DNA of 64,000 nucleotides, taken from NCBI GenBank assembly GCA_002786065.1, contig NHNY01000033.1, positions 350,857 through 414,856 of the forward strand. Reading direction: 5' to 3'. This document shows positions 56,430 to 64,000 of the stretch, in pieces; the stretch's first letter is position 1, and each line of letters begins with the position of its first letter. A program made the position numbers and the translations under genes. The notes beneath the pieces were generated by a model. That model was not told the DNA's origin. It ran no database searches and saw only the letters and a list, made by a program, of their open reading frames with translations. Origin of the DNA: Microcyclospora pomicola. Lineage: Eukaryota; Ascomycota; Dothideomycetes; Capnodiales.

Positions 56430-57842
56430 ATGGTCCTCCCTCACTTCCGTGGCTTCAGGCCTTTGCTACGGGTTTTTAGAACGTACCTATTCTGCCGACA
56501 AGCCATACCGGTATGGATTCTCGTTGCAGCTGCCTTCATCGAGGTCTCCGTACATGCAAACACTTTAAGAGTCCAATATCCGCAGGACGAGCGTGACTGG
56601 GACGAGCCCTTTGCGACGGCATGCCAAAATGTCACAGCGAATGCTGAAGGCCACCGTGAGAATGCTGCATTTGTGATGTTGACTCGCAACTCGGATTTCG
56701 AGAATGCCCTCCATTCTGTTGAGAGCATAGAGCGTCACTTCAATCAATGGTTCAACTATCCCATAGTCTTCTTGAACGACGAACCTTGGAGCGAGGAGTT
56801 CATGTCCGCCATGAGCAAGACAGTCAGTGGCCAAGTACAATTCGAGACGATACCTGGAGATCAATGGGCTTTTCCAAGCCATGTGGATAAAGCTGCTGCC
56901 CGGGCAAGTATACAGGCGCAGGGCAGACTTGGAGAATACTCCCGAGCTACCAAGTCTGGTATTGAGTCGTATCATCACATGTGTCGTTTCTACTCAGGGT
57001 AGGTGAAGAAGCTAGAGTTTGCTTGTCTATAGGACTGATGCGAGCACATGTCTAGCGAGTTCTACAACTTCAAAGCCCTGGAGCAATATAAGTGGTACTG
57101 GCGTCTCGAACCAGATGTTGACCTCTACTGCGACCTGACTTATGATCCATTCGTCGAGATGGCGAATCGTGGCAAAGCATATGGCTACACGATCGCCATC
57201 CAGGAGACGAGCGCTACATGTCCAAGCCTTTTCCATCACGCTGTCGACTACAAGGATATGCATCACCTCAGCACGAGCGCAGGCTGGAAGTCGATCATGT
57301 CGCCATCATGGTTCCCATGGCCGCTACGACCCATGTTGTCTTCTTGGACCAACCGTGATCATGCAGGAGACATCTGGAATAGGTGTCATTACTGGAGCAA
57401 TTTCGAGATCGCCGACTTGGACTTCTTCCGCAGCAAGCAGTATCAGGACTTTTACAGGTACTTGGACGGGAAAGGAGGGTTCTACTTCGAACGAGTAAGT
57501 CGTACGCATAGTCGGCCTCATGCGACCCAACTTTTCAAGGCTAACATGCCATATCAGTGGGGCGATGCGCCAATACATTCCCTAGCCATCGCGATGCTGA
57601 TGGATCCTCGCAAGGTCCATAATTTCCAGGACATCGGGTACCGACACGACTGGCTGTTCCAATGTCCTGGGAATGCGCCAGGTGGACAATTGCTGGACTC
57701 TGAAGTGCTGGGCAATCGATCCATCGCGCCCGAGATGAAAGGCGGGATTGGCTGTCGTTGCGAGTGTGATGGTCGGAAGCCTCGGAACTTTTCCAAGTAT
57801 TGCTTGAACAAGCTGATCGCGCCTGGATCTCGGAGACTCTAA
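56430..57842 (+). CDS. GT15 alpha-1,2-mannosyltransferase (KTR/KRE2/MNT1 family)
   Basis: Three exons (56430-56998, 57056-57494, 57558-57842; introns 57 and 63 nt) give 430 residues. A short cytosolic tail and one signal anchor (IPVWILVAAAFIEVSV, about 26-41) fit a type II Golgi protein. The catalytic domain shows NAAFVMLTRNSDFENALHSV, the nucleotide-sugar/metal motif YWRLEPDVDLYCDLTYDPF and RCHYWSNFEIADLDFFRSKQ, in which the glutamate is the proposed catalytic residue of the family, then GGFYFERWGDAPIHSLA. GT15 enzymes add alpha-1,2-mannose to O- and N-glycans of cell-wall proteins in the Golgi, using GDP-mannose and Mn2+. The second intron is stop-free and in frame, so unspliced mRNA would encode 21 extra residues between FER and WGD; the family pattern shows it is removed. 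Confidence 0.95.
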
Positions 57843-58674
57843 ACGCTGCTCGCGAGAAATGCAGGCTGCAGTCGTTGCTCGGCATACCGCGAAAACCATT
57901 TCCAAGGTCCCTCATTCGTCTGTTGTGCCTTCCTCATCCCGAAGACAGCCGAGGATACCATCGATCGCAGCTAGAGCAAAGGCCCCTTGAAAAGCGCTCT
58001 CAATAGGAAGATATGTCTGAGCTATAATGATCAATCGTTACATCTTTGTGCCTCGAGCATGCCTACACGACTTTCCCTCAACTACGCCCTTGAAGGAAGT
58101 GTACAACATGAGCATCACGTAAAAGTCCATGGGACCGAACAGCACAATCAAGACGACGAAAGGACAGAACAACACAAGATGAAGATATACAGACATCGAG
58201 CGTGAAATTCTCCACACTCTGTACGGATCTAAGTAACAAAGATAGCCTGCCTTTCCTTGCAAATCCTCCCCTCTTTCTCCTCTCGTCTGTAGATATAAAA
58301 ACGCCAGGAGCGCAGGAGAGCCAAGTCTTCCGTGCTTCAAAGTCCCACTGGGGAATAAGGTACATAGATCATGATACAAGTGTTCCGAGACTTTTCTCGG
58401 GAACAAAGTGAAAAGACATTTTTGCGTGCTTGCTTGCTATTCTTGCTTGGTATGATGTGATGATGGACATGAAAGGTGAATTGATGGTGGTCGGATGAGA
58501 GCGCCGTGCGTCGCTATGACAATAACAAGCAGAGTTCGGCTGTGTAAAGGCGGCTGCGGTGACGATGCTCGTGAACATAAAGATGCCGGGTTTCGGATGT
58601 GGGCTAGATGAGTACTGTGCTGATCCTGGCCTCAGTGGTAGTGTGGGTGCGTTCAGCCGAGAACGCAGAGCGTT
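57843..58674. other. Convergent intergenic region
   Basis: 3' flanks of the mannosyltransferase and RGS-LOV genes. Nothing recognised. Confidence 0.5.
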
Positions 58675-61600
58675 TTATTGTCGGTCATCGCCGTAGCCGT
58701 AGGAAGGATTCGTACCGGCGGGCTCAGCGACAGACTTCAAACCGAAGGAGAAGTCGCTGGTATCGGAGGTGACGCCACCACTGCTATCGTGGTTGCCGAA
58801 CCGCGAAGAAGCGCCGGCACGGCTTCGCTCGCGGCTATGGGTCATCTGGTTGGCAACGTGCGCGCTCTTCTTGCTCCGGATACTTGCGCTGGAGGACGGC
58901 ATAGGAAAATAATCGCCGTCGGTTTTGTTGGCGCCCCCTCGTCGTTCCAGATCTTTGTCGTACGCGTTGAGCTGTTTACGATCCCGCGACTTGCCAGAAG
59001 CAGCATCCCATTCTTTCCCGCCGATGTTGGTCGCGACAGGGGGAGCGGCGCGAAATCTTCGTCCGGTGGACCCGCGAGGAGCGCCCTCGTCATCGACCAG
59101 GACGACCATCCAGACACCCACGGCGCCGCTGAAACCAAGAAGCGGTGTGCAGTGGATCCAGCGTGGCCGACCTTCGCCTTCTCCATCATCGTCGGCCTTG
59201 GTCAGCCATCGAATTTTGGCGGTCACACCACGCCCTTCGCCGAGCGCTGCAGCAAGATCTGAGCGCACACGACTGCTGCCTCCGATGCGATTCAGGAATG
59301 GAGACTGCAGTATGCCCGGCACGCGCAAGGAGGGGGAGGTGAAGAGGATGCGTAGAGATGGTGCAGGTCGCACCAGCATGTACTAGAAGGGCTGTTAGCA
59401 ATGGTCGGTCTTTTGGCTTTGGGGTGTACTCACGTGTTCGTAGATGCCTTCGAGTTTGCCGTTCATGCTGCTGATTCGTTCCTTGGGCATAGAGTGACTT
59501 CTCTCGCTCTGCACGAAGCTTGATCGTGCACGCTCATCCAATACATCTTGCGAGAGGTCTTTCAAAACGACCCTCCGTCTGCCCTGCCTGATGCTGTCTG
59601 CGTCGCTGTCATCAGTGTATTCCTTGTGCATGCGGCCGCCACATTTGCGGACGGTCTCCAACTCGGCGCCGTTGAACATTTCCGTGAGATCTTGGAACTC
59701 GTCTTTCTTGCTCGTCTCTTCTTTCCCGCCGTTTTCCTCGAGCTCACGCTCTCGATCCACAAGAATTGCTAAACCTTCGAGCTCGGCACAATCTTTGATC
59801 AGACCAGAGACATCGACTTGCGCGCCGATGAAGTACCTCACATTTCCCCTGCTGTCCATCAATGGTGCTATCATCAACAGATTCATGAATGGGCTTCCGT
59901 CACGACGGTAGTTGACAAAGACTTCGGTGATCTCCTTTCCAGCGGCGCAGGCTTCAGCAAGCCGCCTAACAGAGTGTGGGTCCGACTTTGGGCCTTGCAA
60001 GAAGCGACAATTTCGTCCGATCATGTGGTTCATGCCATACTGAGTCATGCGGACAAATTCTTCGGATGCAAAGACGATGGGGTTGTCGACTCTACTAGGG
60101 TCGCTCAAGCAGAACACCTCCGCCAGGCCCTCGCTTGCTTCCCGCAGATGCGGCGCAAGTGTGCCGGTAATGCGTCGTTGTATGCTGACACTGACCACGG
60201 AGATCCATGTGTGAGCGATATAAGCAGGCAAGTCATCGCGTACGAGTACGTCGAATGCCTGAGCTGCCTTCTCTTGCAGCACTGTGCTTTGCGTTGGGGG
60301 TGGGACCGCGGTCGAGAACTCGTGGCCAGCCATGGGCTCTAGCGCCTCTGCAATGGCATTGGCATAGTTGATGGCGCGGATTGCTTTCAAGGCGTCCAGA
60401 TAATAGATCAGAACCGGTAGACTTTTCGGCCGATGTGAGTTCAGGAAGCCTGTGAACTTCAATAGAAGTCTTGGAATCTCGAAGATGACACGCAAATGCT
60501 CCGCACTCATCATCTGTTCCGCACGTTTCTCCAATGCGTATATGCCGAACTCCTGGCTTCCTTGGTGTGGTAGTAGAAGATCGAACGATCGTGGGTCGTC
60601 TGATACCACCGGCTCCAACTCTTCTACATCGGCATTATCAGGGCCTTTGGTCTGAAGGGCGGGAAGCGTGTGGATCGATGTAGCAGTGGTTTCTTGCGAA
60701 AAGATGGAGTCGCCGCTACTTCGCTCTCCTGCTCGATAGCGGGATTCTACAGTCGTCTCGGGCGACTGGCGCCCGTGGGCGTCGGATATCATTGGGAGCG
60801 AAGGCCGTCGCGTGAACTGTGGCTGAGAATGCTGCGTCTGCTGCGTGCTACTAGTACGCGTCGGAATGTGCACCGGCCGATGCGCAAATTCCTGCGGTGT
60901 GTGGTATCCTTCTTTGGGAAATGTCGCTGCTATCGGTGAGACCTCGCCGCCCATGTTAGGCATCGGGGATTCCAGCGCTCGATATGTGTTGTCCGCCGAT
61001 ACAGCACTTCCAATACTTTGAGCCGAGTATCGATCGGGAAGGTCCTCGACGAGGGGCTCGTTGATTGCGTCGGTGGAAGGGGAGTCGAACGCGTGATGTG
61101 GGACGCCCATGGAAGTGAACGCAGTGGTCCGAAGCTCGCGGCTGTTTGGCGCTGTCTCTGGGCGCTCCGTCGAAGCCTTTAGTTCTCGCTTTCCGTTGGC
61201 ATGTTGTGAAGGATACTAGGCGATAAGTGAGGTCAGCATTGGAGTGCGGCCAGTCTGCGGTGCGTTTCAATTGCAGGGAACGATGTCAGAGGAAGCCGGC
61301 GCCATTTGTTTCATGTATCCTGTCGAGTCGCGCGCCTATGGCCAATGCTCCGTACACCTGTTGCGGCAAAGGCTAGGATGTCCTGCGCAGCAAGCAGTTA
61401 TGTGAACAGTCTCCCGCTTTCACTTTTAGGCAGAGTGATGACGGCGCGAACATGGTAATCTCGTGGTGTGTTCAGCTATCTCACCCGAAGTGACCAGCGA
61501 CACAAGCGGCTGAGCGCGGCAGGAGATGCACCAGGTTCCCGACCTGTCACGACTCCCTCATCGCCGCCCCCAACCTCACAATCTTTTGGTCGCAAAACGA

Positions 61601-61825
61601 AAGGAAATGCCAACTCACCAAGCGGTACACGGGCATGCTCTCATTGTCGCCGCCCTGTTGTGAGAGACGTTTGAGCGAAACGCGGTGTAGGACAGCCATT
61701 GGGCTGGTCACGGAATCCCGCTTCGAACGCCCCGAGTTCGACCGTGACATGGAGCTGCTGGGCTTCGTGGAGGCAAGTATCAGAGGGACTGGCGTGACTT
61801 GCGAAGAGACCGAGGCGCGGGACAT
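58675..61825 (-). CDS. RGS-LOV blue-light receptor
   Basis: Proposed exons 61825-61619, 61215-59434 and 59382-58675 give about 898 residues. The LOV domain (about 434-545) has the flavin-adduct motif GRNCRFLQGP with the reactive cysteine near residue 472 (codon at about 60007-60009), the flavin-contact asparagines in FVNYRRDGSPFMN and the glutamine in FIGAQVDVS. In front of it (about 310-410) is an RGS-like helical domain: HLRVIFEIPRLLLKFTGFLN, then VLIYYLDALKAIRAINYANA. The charged linker after LOV includes an arginine-rich stretch (RQGRRRVVLKDLSQDVLDER) that could act as a membrane-binding helix. The last exon adds a further conserved, PAS-like block (LRILFTSPSLRVPGILQSPF; GVTAKIRWLTKADD). 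This order matches fungal RGS-LOV proteins such as BcLOV4, which move to anionic membranes in blue light. Exon 1 and the 403-nt first intron are the least certain parts. Confidence 0.88.
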
Positions 61826-63679
61826 ATAGCTGTTTCGGTAGACATGCGAGGTCGCAAAGGCGCGCGGTGCTGAGTGGAAAGACGGACGGTGTTGACGACG
61901 ACGATAAGGATGCTCACAGAGGATGTGTTTTCCGGCGGCGAAAGAGTGAGAGAGATTGGACAGGATGGGACGAGTGCATGAGGATGCAACGGCCAGGCTT
62001 GACTACGAAGGCACGACAACCACGACTACCGTACGGTACTACTGCTCGCTCGCATGGGTCGGTATCGAGATCCCACCCCAGACCGATTCGGTGAGACGAG
62101 CATCACCTGGTCGTACTGGACCGGCACCGATGGGTTCGACGACTCCTATATCACGCAGCGCGCACTTGGAGTGTGCGCAGTAGTTTAGAGCTTCGATGTG
62201 TAGCTTCGTGGGCGGGATGCCTGTGCTGGCGTCCGTGGTGGCCACCCTGGACAGTCCAACACCAATTGGAAGCTCCGCCCAGGCCCGTCGCAGGATCTCC
62301 AACTGACAGCGTCACATATCCGGGGGCGGTGGTGTTGGTGGGCTCGGCGAGCTGGACCGGGGCCCACTGCCACCCATGCTTAGCTCGCCTGGGCTTGTCT
62401 TACTATCAAGTGTCTGCAGGCCATAGCACCAATGACCAGGCCGGCTGGAGTGATAGGAAGCATGCAGTAACGGTGATGGAATAATAAGATTACTGCCGCG
62501 TGATGTGACAGCGGGAACCATCCGTCTTCCCTGCTGCAGCGGTTTCGAACTGTTCTCTGGCGTGAGGAGACAATTCAGAGCCCCTGCAACACTCATTCGC
62601 TCATGCCGACGCTAAGGTTCTCTGCGTATTGTGTTGAACGTCGCGTGAAATCATCCCCTGGTTGCCGGGATGGTTAGTCAGGTACGAGCGTCGATCGCCA
62701 TAGTCTCCTGTGGTGGCTTGGAGAGAAAGTGTGGTTGGTTTCAGAGTCGCCGTGGGCGATCGGGACTCGCTTGTCCGGGAAGATCCGCGGGCTTGAGATG
62801 TGGAAGATGGAAAATGGCACAGCAAAAGCCGTGAAATGACGGCACTGCATGTCTGATGATCCAAGTACTTCACCAGTCAAGAAGCGTGATCTGTGATAAT
62901 GTTGCCATGTGTCTAAACTCTTAGTCCATAGACCGGAGCGGCACTATTATTCGTGCAGCAGTACGGAGTAGTAACGGCCAGTAGTATGCTATCTGCTCCT
63001 TCTCTGCCGTCGCCGAGCATTCTTGGGGTATATCTGGCTATATCTTCGAAGTCATATCAGAGACACTGTGGCTGCTCAGATCCATTTAATCTTGCGCTGT
63101 TGTAGGAGCGGGTTGCCGGCGTAGTAGGTAAGTCGCGTCCACGTGTTGTTTCACTAACCATCTCGGACAGGGTGTGGCCAGATCTGTGCTCCACGCCTGC
63201 TATGTACAGATCGATGGTGCTGTATGATGAGGATATCGTACCCACCATACAATCTAAGACATTTCCTCGGGAACATGCGGCAGTGTTCCATGTTTAGCAG
63301 CTCGCTGCTGGTATTCACACAGTCAATGTTCAAGTTGGCAAGCACATTCACCGAACCAAGCGATGGCTTCGATGATGTTCCAGATTTCACTCCCGGATGG
63401 CGGCAATGAGCGAGCATTGAAAACCCCACCCCCACCTTATAACTCGTCAGAAAGGAGGTGGCTCTTCAATTGTATCCACGACATCAGTATTCGAGGTGGA
63501 TACAGTTTGCTCGACGTACATCGAAGTTGGTGCGACGCGCAACAGTAAAAGTCAAAAACCTTATTTTGAAATTAGGTCGAGCCAAGTCCATGACTGTCAC
63601 ATCAAGTTTTCGACCATCTATCCATGTTCATCACACCCATTTGTTGATTATTGCTTTCCCNCAGAATCGTGTTTGAATT
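61826..63679. other. Upstream region of the RGS-LOV gene and composition boundary
   Basis: No convincing gene. G+C-rich up to about 63540; from there the sequence becomes A+T-richer. A 28-codon open frame (63590-63676, starting MTVTSSF) ends three bases before the ATG of the last feature and spans the N at 63661. The text TTGATTATTGCTTTCCCNCAG also looks like an intron's 3' end. Confidence 0.5.
63661..63661. other. Ambiguous base (N)
   Basis: The only N in the window. It lies inside the A+T-richer segment, within a polypyrimidine/CAG context, and may mark an assembly uncertainty. Confidence 0.9.
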
Positions 63680-64000
63680 ATGTCATCCATCATTGACAGT
63701 GATTTCGGAATGCATTCTCATTTGATTGAGAATTACGGGGAACTCCATTGGCCTGTTCCAGCACAGCGCTTTACAGAAGAAGACATATGTCGTATCGCTG
63801 ATGATGAAATCATCACAGCTAACACAGTTCCAGCAACAACAGTTGAAGCTGCCTTAGAAGAAGAGCAAATTGATCAGACTACAATCTTGACATCAGGGGG
63901 ACCTAAGGTTATTGCAACACGACACATTGAATATGTTGCTGTCTTGCCATCATATCCTACTACAGATCCTCATGGATTCACATATGTGGTTGCATGTAGC
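63680..64000 (+). CDS. Unidentified open frame running off the window (partial)
   Basis: From ATG at 63680 the frame stays open for 107 codons to the window end, with no stop. The protein starts MSSIIDSDFGMHSHLIENYG and includes HWPVPAQRFTEEDICRIADD, an acidic EAALEEEQIDQTT and HIEYVAVLPSYPTTDPHG. I recognise no family. Third codon positions are rich in A and T (GAT, GAA, ACA, GTT, CCA, GCA), unlike all other genes in the window, which favour C and G. The G+C content here is about 43% by eye. It could be a mobile-element or other acquired gene, or sequence misjoined at the N; it could also be an ordinary gene in an A+T-rich block. Confidence 0.5.
   Translation, partial: MSSIIDSDFGMHSHLIENYGELHWPVPAQRFTEEDICRIADDEIITANTVPATTVEAALEEEQIDQTTILTSGGPKVIATRHIEYVAVLPSYPTTDPHGFTYVVACS

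Noticed and set aside
58678-59262. 194-codon plus-strand frame opposite the RGS-LOV last exon
   Set aside because: The minus-strand exon continues a conserved protein with clean splice sites; the plus-strand frame is its shadow.
62319-62360. G-rich tract as a G-quadruplex or promoter element
   Set aside because: The G runs are too irregular for a confident call and no gene start lies next to it.

Overview
The window is about 63.5 kb of nuclear DNA from a filamentous ascomycete (Pezizomycotina). Genes are compact and mostly carry one to three introns of about 46-80 nt with GT...AG ends. The gene set is typically fungal: a NUC-1/PHO4-type bHLH factor, a Zn2Cys6 factor, a GT15 mannosyltransferase, an Rrn9-domain protein, an AusD-like methyltransferase and an RGS-LOV photoreceptor. 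A member of the Dothideomycetes is my best guess from the overall look of the proteins, but the sequence does not prove it. There is no sign of operons, CRISPR arrays or insertion sequences. Exon boundaries were worked out by hand from splice motifs, reading phase and family similarity.

Layout. 1-4.75 kb: no convincing gene. 4.75-10.1 kb: a conserved protein of unknown function head to head with a BolA-like protein, then a Rab5/Vps21-type GTPase head to head with the Sac1 phosphoinositide phosphatase. 10.7-12.5 kb: two tandem small basic paralogues that share an intron position. 12.9-16.1 kb: an Rrn9-domain/C2H2 protein head to head with eIF4E. 16.9-18.0 kb: a lone AusD-like methyltransferase. 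20.4-22.7 kb: a NUC-1/PHO4-like bHLH factor. 23.8-31.2 kb: MSH6 head to head with a folylpolyglutamate synthase, which faces a second, diverged synthase tail to tail. 31.9-32.7 kb: a dead DsbA-family gene. 33.1-35.2 kb: a Zn2Cys6 factor. 39-41.4 kb: a large protein of unknown function. 42.3-45.8 kb: a DCR2-like phosphatase head to head with a Trm61-like methyltransferase. 45.8-50.2 kb: no gene seen. 50.2-52.7 kb: a coiled-coil protein. 54.4-57.8 kb: an SDR oxidoreductase, a small membrane protein and a KTR/MNT1-type mannosyltransferase. 58.7-61.8 kb: an RGS-LOV blue-light receptor. From about 63.54 kb to the end the base composition becomes A+T-richer, there is a single N at 63661, and an unidentified open frame runs off the window.

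How the genes fit together. Several neighbours are divergent pairs with short shared upstream regions and related jobs: Rab5 with Sac1 (membrane identity and phosphoinositides), the Rrn9-domain protein with eIF4E (rRNA transcription and translation), and MSH6 with folylpolyglutamate synthase (DNA repair and folate for nucleotide synthesis). The last pair has an ACGCGT box and a CGCGAAA box in its 243-bp shared promoter, as expected for G1/S control.

The most interesting items are the RGS-LOV protein, the MCB/SCB-bearing shared promoter, the duplicated convergent folate-ligase genes, the tandem small basic paralogues, the decayed DsbA-like gene, the strong hairpin downstream of eIF4E, and the compositionally foreign end of the window.
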